Source: CAZUXY01 sp964624235 (GTDB lineage: Bacteria; Spirochaetota; UBA4802; UBA5368). Taken from it: DNA of 64,000 nucleotides. A model generated the notes under the pieces. The model was not told the DNA's origin. It made no database searches and saw nothing but the letters and a program-made list of their open reading frames with translations. The stretch is from NCBI GenBank assembly GCA_964624235.1, contig CAZUXY010000017.1, positions 1-64,000 of the forward strand, in the 5' to 3' direction. Shown here one piece after another: positions 54,134 to 63,467 of the stretch (position 1 is its first letter; each line of letters begins with the position of its first letter). Position numbers and translations under genes: made by a program.

Positions 54134-54946
54134 ATGGGACGCGCCGATAAAAGTACGGTAGGCCTGATCGGGGCCGGCAACATGGGAAGCGCTCTTCTTT
54201 CGGGGCTGTCAGCCGCGGAGGGGATCGCCACCCTGTGTTTTGACGTTGATGAAGAAAAACGCCGTAACGCCCGTAAGGATTTCGGCGCCGTTGAAACGGG
54301 ATCCTCAGGCGAACTTGTGTCCCGCAGCGACATCGTTATTATCGCCGTGAAGCCTGACGTGGTGGCCGCCGTGCTGGCGGAGATCACCGGCGTTTCGGCG
54401 GAAAAGATAATAGTATCCATAGCCGCCGGTATCACCCTGCGGGTTTTGCGTGAACGCCTGGGCCCCTCCCCGCACATCTTCAGGGTCATGCCCAATACAC
54501 CCGGCCTGAAAGGACACGGAATGACCGTAATCTCAACCGACCAGCAGTCCGACGAGGTTTCGATAAAAAAAGTGGAAGCGGTTTTTTCGACCATCGGCCG
54601 TGTAATGGTGTTGCCCGAGAAACTCATGGACGCCGTTACCGGCCTCTCGGGCAGCGGACCCGCGTATGTCTACACCTTTATACAGGCCTTATCCGAAGGC
54701 GGAGTGAAGATGGGCATCCCGAGAGCGCAGGCGCTGCTCCTTGCCGCCCAGACCGTAATGGGGGCCGCACACATGGTAATTGAGACAGGAGAGGACCCCA
54801 TGGCGCTGCGCGGGAAGGTGACCTCTCCCGGCGGGACCACCATTGAGGGTGTGCATGTGCTGGAGAAGTCGGGATTCACCGGTATCGTCAAGGACGCGGT
54901 GGAAGCAGCCGCCCTGAAATCCCGAAAGCTCGGAGAAAAGAAATGA
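54134..54946 (+). CDS. proC: Pyrroline-5-carboxylate reductase
   Basis: The product has 270 residues. The NADPH motif is VGLIGAGNMGSALLSGL near 9-25, RVMPNTPGLKGHGMT near 117-131 is a substrate region, and LSGSGPAYVY and KVTSPGGTTIEG near the C-terminus are classic. It reduces pyrroline-5-carboxylate to proline. It starts one base after yggS and overlaps the following gene by 4 bases. Confidence 0.97.
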   Translation: MGRADKSTVGLIGAGNMGSALLSGLSAAEGIATLCFDVDEEKRRNARKDFGAVETGSSGELVSRSDIVIIAVKPDVVAAVLAEITGVSAEKIIVSIAAGITLRVLRERLGPSPHIFRVMPNTPGLKGHGMTVISTDQQSDEVSIKKVEAVFSTIGRVMVLPEKLMDAVTGLSGSGPAYVYTFIQALSEGGVKMGIPRAQALLLAAQTVMGAAHMVIETGEDPMALRGKVTSPGGTTIEGVHVLEKSGFTGIVKDAVEAAALKSRKLGEKK

Positions 54947-55914
54947 ACGGCTGGCCTATCAACCGTTACCAGGTTTCCCAGTTCAAGACAGCGCTGAAAT
55001 ACGCACTGCTCTTGATTGTCGCCGTTTTTTTTATCGGGAATATCGCCGCGATGCTTTTCATCAAGAGGATTAAAGTCGATCCGAAACATTATGTCATCAG
55101 GAACGGCTTCCCTTTTTTCACTTCGGCCGATCATTACCTGAACCTGGTTAGCGGCTACCGTCATGATTTCGGTACAAAAATCCATATATACACCCTGCGT
55201 AACGGACAGTCTTACTGGGATGTGGCAAGGCAGTTCAGGGTCAGTATCGATACCATACTGGCGGCCAATCCTTTTCTCACATCCCTGAACGCGAAGGAGG
55301 GAACCAGGATTGTGGTGCCACAGGAAGAGGGAGTACTGGCGCCGCTGGATAATTTCTGGGACGCGTACCGCATGAAGTCCCTCCTCGGGAAGAACTACAG
55401 GATACGTGGAGACTACCTGCAGTCATTGTTCAGGCTCTTCTCGCCTGATGATATACGGTTCGCTTTCTACCCGGCGGCGCGTCCTTTACTGGTAAATCCT
55501 GAACTGCAGTCGCTTTACAACACCCGAAGGATATTTCAAAATCCCGTGAAGAGCGGACTGTATTCATCACTGTACGGCGACAGGGTGGACCCGATGCGGG
55601 AGGGAATGGCTTTCCACAACGGGGTCGATATCCAGGAAAGGATGGGAACTCCCATCTATCCGATACGTGAAGGCATGGTCAGTATCACCGGATGGATGGA
55701 CGGTTACGGACTGACAGTTGTCATTCTGCACGACGAGGGTTATATCAGCATGTACGGCCATTGTTCGAGCATCAAGGTTAAAAAGGGCGACTGGGTGAAA
55801 AAAGACCGGGCCATCGCACACGTGGGATCGACAGGCCGTTCCACGGGACCCCATCTGCATTTTATGGTATTACGGCACGGAAAAATGATCAATCCGCTCC
55901 TCTTCATCTGGTAA
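54943..55914 (+). CDS. LysM-M23 cell-wall peptidase
   Basis: The product has 323 residues. A membrane anchor lies at about 18-37. A LysM-type peptidoglycan-binding domain covers about 79-125 (HIYTLRNGQSYWDVARQFRVSIDTILAANP). The M23 domain (about 215-320) has H225, D229 (HNGVDI), YGHC and H304/H306 (HLHF), the zinc and catalytic set. It is expected to cut peptidoglycan cross-links or activate an amidase. The ATG overlaps the proC stop. Confidence 0.92.
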   Translation: MNGWPINRYQVSQFKTALKYALLLIVAVFFIGNIAAMLFIKRIKVDPKHYVIRNGFPFFTSADHYLNLVSGYRHDFGTKIHIYTLRNGQSYWDVARQFRVSIDTILAANPFLTSLNAKEGTRIVVPQEEGVLAPLDNFWDAYRMKSLLGKNYRIRGDYLQSLFRLFSPDDIRFAFYPAARPLLVNPELQSLYNTRRIFQNPVKSGLYSSLYGDRVDPMREGMAFHNGVDIQERMGTPIYPIREGMVSITGWMDGYGLTVVILHDEGYISMYGHCSSIKVKKGDWVKKDRAIAHVGSTGRSTGPHLHFMVLRHGKMINPLLFIW

Positions 55915-55958
55915 CACTGCACCGTTTGCCGCGGCCGTAAATTGACAGTAGCAGAACC

Positions 55959-56258
55959 ATGAAACCGACGAACCAGCCACAGGAAACAGTCACCATTAAC
56001 CCCGGGCAGGAACTCGACCTGCACCATTTCAATCCCCGGGACGCAAAGGCCGTCGTGCAAGAGTTTATCGAAATGAACGTTGAGGCGGGAATACGGGAAG
56101 TCCGCATCATCCATGGGAAAGGGCGATCGGTCATCAAGAGCATCGTGCACGGAGAACTTGAAAAAAACCGCAGGGTGGTGAGCTTTAAAGATCAGCCCGG
56201 AAACTGGGGGGCGACCATTGTCGTGATTTCAGGGGACGACGGCACGGGAGCGCGTTAA
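55959..56258 (+). CDS. Small Smr-domain protein
   Basis: The product has 99 residues and is a free Smr domain: LDLHHF near 19-24 replaces the usual LDLHG, and HGKG is at 52-55. Smr domains are nucleases acting on DNA or on ribosome-bound mRNA. The last base overlaps the first of corA. MutS2, which has its own Smr domain, is encoded about 2 kb downstream. Confidence 0.88.
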   Translation: MKPTNQPQETVTINPGQELDLHHFNPRDAKAVVQEFIEMNVEAGIREVRIIHGKGRSVIKSIVHGELEKNRRVVSFKDQPGNWGATIVVISGDDGTGAR

Positions 56259-57322
56259 TGAAAAAGAAGTACCTCCACCTGTCGAAAAAAAAAGGCCTTC
56301 CGCCCGGAACCCTTGTACACGTTGGAGAGAAAAAAACCGCCGGGGTGCGGGCAAGGATTATCGAGTACAACCAAAACGATTTCAATATACGCGACGTCGA
56401 AACCGTGCCGGACTGCTGTGACCCCCTGCTGGAAGAATCCATACTGTGGCTCGATGTCGTGGGGATTCACCAGGTCGACCGCATCGAGGATATCGGGAAC
56501 CGCTTCAATATACATCCACTGGTTATGGAAGACATTCTCAACACGAACCAGAGGCCGAAATTTGAGCAATGGGACGATTACGGGTTCTTCGTATTAAAAC
56601 TACTGCATTTCAACATCGATACCTTCGAAATACAGCCTGAACAGACAAGCTTCATCCTGAAAAAGGGGCTGGTAATTTCGTTTCAGGAAACCGAGCAGGA
56701 CGATTTTATCCCCGTGATAAACCGTATTCTGAACGACCAGGGCCGTATTCGAAAACTGGAGGCCGACTACCTGCTGTATTCCCTTATTGATTCAATAGTC
56801 GACAATTATTTCGACATTCTGGAGAAGGCGGGAACGGTAATCGAGGAACTGGAAGATTCATTGATATCCAATCCCGTCGAGAAGATCATCAGCACGATAC
56901 ACACCATGAAACGCGAAATGATGCTGCTGCGAAAATCGGTATGGCCCCTCAGGGAGGTGATTTCAAGGATTGAGCGGGGAGAATGTCCCATTGTACAGGA
57001 AACTACACTGATATATTTCAAGGACATCCACGACCATATCATACAGATCGTGGATACCATTGAATTGTTCAGGGATATGCTCTCGAGCATGGTAGACATT
57101 TACCTTTCCAGCGTTAACAACAGGATGAGCCAGGTAATGAAGCTCCTCACCGTTATAACCACCATTTTTATCCCGTTGAGTTTTATTACCGGGATATACG
57201 GGATGAACTTTCATTTCATGCCGGGACTTGAATGGCGATATACGTTTTATCTGATTCTAAGCCTGATGGGGCTGATTGCTTTTTTTATGCTTTTTTATTT
57301 TAAGAAAAAAAACTGGTTGTAA
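56258..57322 (+). CDS. corA: CorA-family magnesium/cobalt transporter
   Basis: The product has 354 residues. The long N-terminal cytoplasmic domain ends in a stalk helix; two membrane helices are at about 293-313 and 328-347. The pore signature YGMNF has GMN at 315-317. The funnel is full length. It moves Mg2+ down its potential. Start and previous stop overlap by one base. Confidence 0.95.
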   Translation: MKKKYLHLSKKKGLPPGTLVHVGEKKTAGVRARIIEYNQNDFNIRDVETVPDCCDPLLEESILWLDVVGIHQVDRIEDIGNRFNIHPLVMEDILNTNQRPKFEQWDDYGFFVLKLLHFNIDTFEIQPEQTSFILKKGLVISFQETEQDDFIPVINRILNDQGRIRKLEADYLLYSLIDSIVDNYFDILEKAGTVIEELEDSLISNPVEKIISTIHTMKREMMLLRKSVWPLREVISRIERGECPIVQETTLIYFKDIHDHIIQIVDTIELFRDMLSSMVDIYLSSVNNRMSQVMKLLTVITTIFIPLSFITGIYGMNFHFMPGLEWRYTFYLILSLMGLIAFFMLFYFKKKNWL

Positions 57323-57521
57323 GACTGAGCCGCCGGCGTATAGCCTGTATTGCTGCATAAGACCGATAGTCTTGGGTATTGAGATATGCCTATTCGCATC
57401 AAGCCTGTTCGACAACGGGTGGATATTTCCCTTAAAAATGTATACTAAAAATTGATTCCCACAGGGGTATGTCGAGGGTTGGATTTATAATTAATTCATC
57501 TCTTCAGGAGGTAACAACCAT

Positions 57522-58448
57522 ATGCCCACCACTCTTCTATGGGGAGGGTTCATTCTGCTGATAATATCCCTCTTGTTTTTTGATTTAAAAGTAATGGGGC
57601 GCAGGGTGCATGAAGTAACATTAAAGGAATCCCTGTTATGGGTGCTTTTCTGGGTAAGCCTGGCGCTGATTTTCAACGCAGGGATATTCTATTTCCGGGG
57701 CACAACCCCTGCCCTGGAGTTTATAACAGGGTACCTTATTGAATATTCCCTCAGCGTGGACAATATTTTCGTATTCATCCTCATATTCACTTACTTCGGA
57801 GTGCCGCCGCAGTACCGTCACAAGGTGCTCTTCTGGGGTATACTCGGTGCGATTGTGATGAGAATGATATTCATCCTTGTCGGAGTTGCCCTGATTCAAA
57901 AACTTCACTGGATCATATATGTCTTCGGTGCCTTCCTGGTATACATCGGGATAAAGCTGGCACTGGAAAAAGACAAGGAAATTCATCCCGAAAAGAATCC
58001 CGTAATCAAGCTGTATCGCCGTTTCTTCCCGGTGACCGAAGGCTTTGTTGGGGGAAACTTTTTCATTAAAAAATCTGGCAAGATTATCGCAACACCGCTT
58101 TTCGTCTGTGTGCTGGTGGTGGAAACATCGGATATCATATTCGCGGTGGATTCAATCCCGGCGATATTGTCCATAACCTATGATCCATTCATCGTGTACA
58201 CATCCAATATCTTTGCCATACTGGGGCTACGCTCGCTCTATTTCGCCATTGCAAGCCTGATGCCGCTTTTCTACTATCTCAATTACGGCCTGTCGTTTAT
58301 ACTTGTCTTCGTCGGCGTGAAAATGCTGATCGCCGATTTCTATAAAATACCTGTCGCCGCGGCGCTCGGGGTGGTGGCGGGGGTGCTGATCATATCGATA
58401 GCACTCTCCGTACTGTTCCCGAAGAAAGAGGAAACGGCAAAAAGCTGA
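57522..58448 (+). CDS. TerC/Alx-family membrane protein
   Basis: The product has 308 residues with seven to nine hydrophobic helices. The acidic motifs EYSLSVDNIFVF near 71-82 and ETSDIIFAVDSIPA near 208-221 are the metal-site signatures of the family. Alx/TerC proteins export manganese and load secreted metalloproteins. A perfect AGGAGGTAA sits before the ATG. The 200-base leader shows no yybP-ykoY type manganese riboswitch that I can recognise. Confidence 0.92.
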   Translation: MPTTLLWGGFILLIISLLFFDLKVMGRRVHEVTLKESLLWVLFWVSLALIFNAGIFYFRGTTPALEFITGYLIEYSLSVDNIFVFILIFTYFGVPPQYRHKVLFWGILGAIVMRMIFILVGVALIQKLHWIIYVFGAFLVYIGIKLALEKDKEIHPEKNPVIKLYRRFFPVTEGFVGGNFFIKKSGKIIATPLFVCVLVVETSDIIFAVDSIPAILSITYDPFIVYTSNIFAILGLRSLYFAIASLMPLFYYLNYGLSFILVFVGVKMLIADFYKIPVAAALGVVAGVLIISIALSVLFPKKEETAKS

Positions 58449-58472
58449 TGCAGAAAATATAACGGTTTTGTT

Positions 58473-60911
58473 GTGGCTTCTCCTGTAGACACAAGGGTCC
58501 TGGAAGTACTTGAATGGCCTTCTGTCATCGCTGAGCTTTCCAGAAGATGTTCAACCGACCCGGGCAGGCAGAGGGCGGAAACCCTCTCGCCGCTTTCGCG
58601 CGACGACATTCGAAAGCGGCTGAGAAAGACCAGCGAATTGAAAGAAGTCCTTATCCAGGGAGAGGCGCCGGATTTCTCGGGTGTATCGGATATTAGGTCA
58701 TCAATCGAAAGGGCCGTTAAAGAAGGTACGCTGCGGCTGGAAGAACTCTATGCCGTCAGGGAGTTCATACTGGCTTCCAGGAAAATCCGCGCCTTCTTCA
58801 ACAGCCGCCGGGAATACCTGCCTTCATGGCGCGATCAGGCCGGGAGTATCAGCCCCTGTTCAGAACCGGGACAGGAGCTGATACCCGCATTCACCGACAA
58901 CGGCGATCTCAGCAGCAGCCACTTTCCCCGTTTAAAGCAAATCAGGGACGAAATAAACGCGTTAAAAACAGAGATCGAAAAACGCATCAACGATCTGATC
59001 CATGCACCTTCTATGGATAAGGTGTTGCAGGAGAAGATATACAGCACACGAAATGAACGTTATGTGCTGCTGATAAAATCCTCCATGAAACACCAGGTAA
59101 AGGGAAACTCGCTGGATGTATCGTCGAGCGGCGCCACCGTTTTCATGGAACCAGAGCAGATACAGCCGTTAAACAACCGGCTGAACGCCCTGCTGGTGGA
59201 ACTGCAGATAGAAATCTCGCGTATCGTTCGGGAACTGTCGCTGCTGGTTGGAAAACACGGGGCGGAACTCGAACTCAACCTGGACATAATGGCAGACGCC
59301 GATCTGCACAACTCAGCGGCGCGCTTCAGCATCGATCTGAAAGGGTGCGAACCAGAGGTGCCCGGCGAGCCGGTAATTAAACTGCTCGGCGCCCGCCATC
59401 CCCTGCTCTACCTGATGAGTCCCGAAACGACGGTTCCCAACGACATCACCCTGGGTTACGACTATACGGGACTCATAATTTCAGGGGCCAATACGGGAGG
59501 CAAGACCGTACTTCTTAAAACAACCGGCTTGTGCGTGCTCATGATCATGCACGGCCTGCACATCCCGGCGGGCCCGGACTCAGTGCTCGGCCCTTTCTCG
59601 TCCATAATGGCCGATATCGGCGACGACCAGAGCATCATTCATTCACTCTCCTCATTCTCGGGCCAGATAGTGGTACTCAGGGAGATGCTCGATAAAGCAG
59701 ACAGCCGCACGCTGGTGCTGATCGATGAGATAATAGTGGGGACCAATCCCCGTCAGGGCGCCGCGCTTGCACAGTCATTCGTTGAACAGCTCGTCGCCAC
59801 GGGAGCGCGGATCGTGGTAAGCACCCACTATTCCGAACTCAAGGAACTCGCGGGAAAGAACCCCTCCGTCAGAAACGCTTCGGTGTCTTTCGACCTGGAA
59901 ACCCTCTCACCAACCTATCGACTGACTACCGGCCTGCCCGGGGTCAGTTATGCGCTTGAGATAGCCCGGCTCTACGGGATGCCCGAAACGATTATAACCC
60001 GCGCGAAAGAGCTCCTGGATTCGCGTGAACTTTCAGTGGAGTCGCTAATCGAAACCATGCAGCGCTATGAACAGGATATCCGTGAAGAGCGCGCCAGACT
60101 CGACCTGATACGGGAGGACATGGAGCGTGAAAAGACACACCTCCACGAAAGGGAAAAAACCCTCGAGCGTCAGCGTGAAAACCTTAAAAACGAACGGGGA
60201 GTGGAATTTCTCGACGAGCTGCATCGTCTGCGCGCCCGTGTCAACGAGAGGATCGGGGAACTCCGGCAGGCCGGAATGAAAGAGGCCGGTAATGTAAGGC
60301 AGGAACTCGAAGAGATCCAGAGCAGGATAATCGCGGACCTTGAGAAAAACCGGAAAATCCGTTACAGCCGCAAGTATCGTCCTTTCGATCCCGGGCGTGC
60401 GGCACCCGGAGACCGGGTATTCGTGCTGCCTCTGGAGAAAGAAGCGGTCATTGCCGACATGGACATGAAGGGGGAAACAGCCGAATTGCTGCTCGGCTCT
60501 TCCATAAAGAGCAGGTTCCCGTTCAGGGACCTTCTGACAAGACCCGTGGGAGATGGCGCCGGCCGCTCGACCGGAAGCGCCCGGACCGGGAAACATGAGA
60601 AATCCGCCCCGGCCGAAGGGGCGCCCCACTCTCCGCCTGAAAAAGAAGGCATCACCATCCAGACCAGCTATAATACGGTGGACCTGCGGGGCATGCGCGT
60701 GGAAGAGGCGTTGATCAAGATGGAAGCGGACTTCGACCGTATGCTGCGCGGCGGAATCACGCCGGCAGTGGTAATTCACGGCCATGGCACCGGCGCCATG
60801 AAAGAGGCCGTTCGTGCCGGCCTGTCTCAGTCCTCATATGTCGACCATTTCAGGCCGGGAAAATACGGCGAAGGCGGCGACGGCGTTTCCATTGTTTATC
60901 TGAGAGTCTGA
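58473..60911 (+). CDS. mutS2: MutS2 endonuclease/ribosome-rescue ATPase with Smr domain
   Basis: The product has 812 residues with a GTG start. The MutS ATPase core has Walker A GANTGGKT at 338-345, Walker B LVLIDEI near 411-417 and the STHY motif near 450. A long coiled coil runs about 510-620. A KOW-like stretch lies near 640-680 and the Smr nuclease ends the protein (TVDLRGMRVEEALIKM; HGHGTGAMKEAVR). MutS2 limits recombination and rescues collided ribosomes. No MutS1 mismatch-binding domain is present. Confidence 0.95.
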   Translation: MASPVDTRVLEVLEWPSVIAELSRRCSTDPGRQRAETLSPLSRDDIRKRLRKTSELKEVLIQGEAPDFSGVSDIRSSIERAVKEGTLRLEELYAVREFILASRKIRAFFNSRREYLPSWRDQAGSISPCSEPGQELIPAFTDNGDLSSSHFPRLKQIRDEINALKTEIEKRINDLIHAPSMDKVLQEKIYSTRNERYVLLIKSSMKHQVKGNSLDVSSSGATVFMEPEQIQPLNNRLNALLVELQIEISRIVRELSLLVGKHGAELELNLDIMADADLHNSAARFSIDLKGCEPEVPGEPVIKLLGARHPLLYLMSPETTVPNDITLGYDYTGLIISGANTGGKTVLLKTTGLCVLMIMHGLHIPAGPDSVLGPFSSIMADIGDDQSIIHSLSSFSGQIVVLREMLDKADSRTLVLIDEIIVGTNPRQGAALAQSFVEQLVATGARIVVSTHYSELKELAGKNPSVRNASVSFDLETLSPTYRLTTGLPGVSYALEIARLYGMPETIITRAKELLDSRELSVESLIETMQRYEQDIREERARLDLIREDMEREKTHLHEREKTLERQRENLKNERGVEFLDELHRLRARVNERIGELRQAGMKEAGNVRQELEEIQSRIIADLEKNRKIRYSRKYRPFDPGRAAPGDRVFVLPLEKEAVIADMDMKGETAELLLGSSIKSRFPFRDLLTRPVGDGAGRSTGSARTGKHEKSAPAEGAPHSPPEKEGITIQTSYNTVDLRGMRVEEALIKMEADFDRMLRGGITPAVVIHGHGTGAMKEAVRAGLSQSSYVDHFRPGKYGEGGDGVSIVYLRV

Positions 60912-61093
60912 AATATTTTGCGGTTCATAAGAAAGCCATCGTTATCCCCTTCCCGCTCAAGCCGCTGCGTGTATTTTCCGGTCAGGAGGCGGTACTTTCC
61001 TGTCCGGTAGTCCGTATTACAGGAAAATGGATTTACTTTTACCCGATGAATTCTCTAATATACTTTCTTGAGCTTACAGTTAAGGAGGTGACC

Positions 61094-61633
61094 GTGGGAA
61101 AATCGGCACGACCGATATTCAGTCTGTTCTTCATGATACCGATATGCCTGTGTATGCTGTTATCGTTCTGTTCACGCGAGGATACACGCACGTACTCAAG
61201 CAGGGAAAAGGCGTTCTCGATCCGGTTCCCCAAGGCATGGGAACAGAAGGAGGGTTATATGGGGACGGTGGTTATCGCCCTGGAACCCGCCGAAGGAAGA
61301 GGCGATTACTTCAGGGAAAACATGAACGTCGTGGTCGAAGACCTGTCTGGCAACGTCAACATTTCCGATTATATTCACTCCAGTCTCGCCGGCATGGGAA
61401 AGGTGCTTCCCGATTTTAAAGTCATTGAACGAAAACCGGCAGGCAGGCGCACATCCCCCTCTGAACAAATACGCTATTCATACCGCCTGGGGACCATCGA
61501 CCTGGAAAGCACCGCCCTGATCCATATCAGCCGCGGCAGGGCCTACGTTGTCACCTGTACCGCCGAGAAGGAGCATTCACCCCGCTACCGAAAAACCTTT
61601 GACGCGATCATGGCCGGTTTCAGGACCGAATGA
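61094..61633 (+). CDS. DcrB/PsbP-like (DUF1795) lipoprotein
   Basis: The product has 179 residues from the GTG at 61094, which has a perfect AAGGAGGTGA; an ATG 48 bases earlier lacks one. The signal ends LLSFC, a loose lipobox, then SREDTRTYSSREKAF. The mature part (FSIRFPKAWEQKEGYMG, then TALIHISRGRAYVVTCTA) matches the PsbP/DcrB fold. The role is unknown, perhaps envelope stability. Confidence 0.8.
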   Translation: MGKSARPIFSLFFMIPICLCMLLSFCSREDTRTYSSREKAFSIRFPKAWEQKEGYMGTVVIALEPAEGRGDYFRENMNVVVEDLSGNVNISDYIHSSLAGMGKVLPDFKVIERKPAGRRTSPSEQIRYSYRLGTIDLESTALIHISRGRAYVVTCTAEKEHSPRYRKTFDAIMAGFRTE

Positions 61634-61666
61634 AGCCTCCATGAACGCGACCGGTCGGAAAATGTG

Positions 61667-62218
61667 ATGGCCATAAAAAAAAACCTACCCGGCGTTGTTC
61701 CCATCGACGGGTACGCAGCGGTTGAAGAGTGGGCATACGTCCCCGCCAGGACCCGCGGCAACCGCGTACGAAGGAAGTTCAGAACACTCAAACGCTCCCG
61801 CGGCAACTGCTATTTTTCACATGGCGTGCCGGCGGGTATGATCGACTTCTGCTACCGTGCGGTACTGAAGCTGGGATTGCGGGAGAAAAAGCTCATTTTC
61901 CTCCGCGGCGTGGTGAAAAAGGACCGACGCATCCTCTCGCTGGCCGTGGCGGTTCGCGAGCTGGACTGGGACACCGGAACCGCGATAGTTATCCCCCGAC
62001 AGCTGCGCTACCGGAATAAAAACCGTTACCGTATCGGGAAAAAAGAATACGAAATACGCACCATGGAACTGGTCGTGCTTCAGGGACTGCTGCGCCTTTC
62101 ATATCACCGTAAAGGAATATCCTGGTACTCGAACAGGGCAGCCGAGATTATCGCGTGCGGCTGGAAATGCCTGGAGAACCCCGAACCTGCCGGAGTTTAT
62201 ATAGTAAAAAACCGGTGA
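61667..62218 (+). CDS. Unrecognised basic protein
   Basis: The product has 183 residues from the ATG at 61667; a GTG one codon earlier is also possible. It is rich in Arg and Lys (ARTRGNRVRRKFRTLKRSRGNC) and has no signal peptide or TM helix. The middle (LILRGV-type strand, LAVAVRELDWDTGTAIVIP) looks like a mixed alpha/beta fold. I do not know a family. It directly follows the lipoprotein in the same direction. A nucleic-acid-linked role is only suggested by its charge. Confidence 0.65.
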   Translation: MAIKKNLPGVVPIDGYAAVEEWAYVPARTRGNRVRRKFRTLKRSRGNCYFSHGVPAGMIDFCYRAVLKLGLREKKLIFLRGVVKKDRRILSLAVAVRELDWDTGTAIVIPRQLRYRNKNRYRIGKKEYEIRTMELVVLQGLLRLSYHRKGISWYSNRAAEIIACGWKCLENPEPAGVYIVKNR

Positions 62219-62414
62219 TATTAATATGGCATTCATCCCATTACGACGGAATCGGGGGTTTTTTGCTTTACAGACAGCCGGTTTTCCGCAAGTATATACG
62301 CTTGCTACCCGGCAGATCCTGTAGTGGAATCTTTACATGTTCCATTTTAATCAGGAATATCCGCGGGCACTAAACCTCCGCTAAGGAAACCATCGATAAC
62401 AGAGGACGTTCACT

Positions 62415-63458
62415 ATGGCATACAAAATTGCACTCTACCCCGGTGATGGAGTGGGACCCGAAGTGGTCGCCGAGGCCAGAAAGGTGCTTGAATCACTCCG
62501 CCTGGATTTTACCTTTACCCTTTTTGGCTGGAACACCGCGCTTTACAAAAAAACCGGGAAATGCGCCCCTGAAGACTTCCTGGAACAGCTTGCCCCTTTC
62601 GACGCGATCCTCCTGGGAGCGCTGGGAAACGCGGCAAACGCTCCCGACCATATAGCGGTCGAGCCCCTGCTGGATATGCGTAAGGGATTCGACCAGTATG
62701 TGAATATCCGGCCGGCGGTGCTGTACCAGGGGGTGGATTGTCCGCTGAAAAACGTGCAGCCCTTTGAAATCGACATGGTGGTCATCAGGGAAAATACCGA
62801 GGGAGAATACACCACCCTCGGCGGACGTCACTACATGGGGACACCCCATGAAGCGGCAATGCAGATTAACTATTTTACCCGCATGGGCACCGAACGGATC
62901 ATCCGCTATGCCTTCGAGACGGCCCGCAGGCGACCGCGTAAACATGTCACCAGTATCACCAAATCAAATGTACTGAAATACAGTATGGTGTTCTGGGACA
63001 CCGTTCTCGCCGAAACCGCAAAGGACTATCCCGACGTTAAGTACAGTTCCATGCTGGTCGATGCGGCCGCCATGAACTTTGTGCGCACGCCCCGTAACTT
63101 CGATGTGGTGGTCTCATCCAACCTGTTCGGCGACATCCTCACCGATATCGCCGCCGTTATAATCGGTGGAATGGGGTTCGCCGGCAGCGCGAATATCAAT
63201 CCCGCGCGGACATACCCCTCAATGTTTGAACCGGTACACGGTTCGGCACCCGACATCGCGGGGAAGGGTATGGCCAACCCCGTCGCGGCGGTTCTTTCCG
63301 CCGCGATGATGCTGGATTTCCTGGGTGAAAACGACAGTGCGGAAAAAGTCAGAAAAGCGGTACAGGGCCATCTGGCCGACGGCAGGGTGAAAACACCCGA
63401 CAGGGGGGGAACCCACACCACAGGCCAGGCGGGGGACGATATAGCCGGAAGGTTATAG
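62415..63458 (+). CDS. Tartrate/D-malate-type dehydrogenase (isocitrate/isopropylmalate dehydrogenase family)
   Basis: The product has 347 residues. PGDGVGPEVVAEA at 9-21, the substrate Arg segment DQYVNIRPAVLYQGVDCPLKN near 93-113, IRENTEGEY near 123-131, the K/D catalytic positions in SITKSNVLKYS and VVVSSNLFGDILTDIAA, and PVHGSAPDIAGKGMANP are family motifs. IRP...GV.CPL is closer to tartrate/D-malate enzymes than to LeuB. NAD is the likely cofactor. GAGGA precedes the ATG. Confidence 0.88.
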   Translation: MAYKIALYPGDGVGPEVVAEARKVLESLRLDFTFTLFGWNTALYKKTGKCAPEDFLEQLAPFDAILLGALGNAANAPDHIAVEPLLDMRKGFDQYVNIRPAVLYQGVDCPLKNVQPFEIDMVVIRENTEGEYTTLGGRHYMGTPHEAAMQINYFTRMGTERIIRYAFETARRRPRKHVTSITKSNVLKYSMVFWDTVLAETAKDYPDVKYSSMLVDAAAMNFVRTPRNFDVVVSSNLFGDILTDIAAVIIGGMGFAGSANINPARTYPSMFEPVHGSAPDIAGKGMANPVAAVLSAAMMLDFLGENDSAEKVRKAVQGHLADGRVKTPDRGGTHTTGQAGDDIAGRL

Positions 63459-63467
63459 GAGGATACC

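Noticed and set aside
57323..57521. Manganese riboswitch upstream of the TerC/Alx gene
   Set aside because: The leader does not show the conserved yybP-ykoY bases; only the ribosome site is clear.
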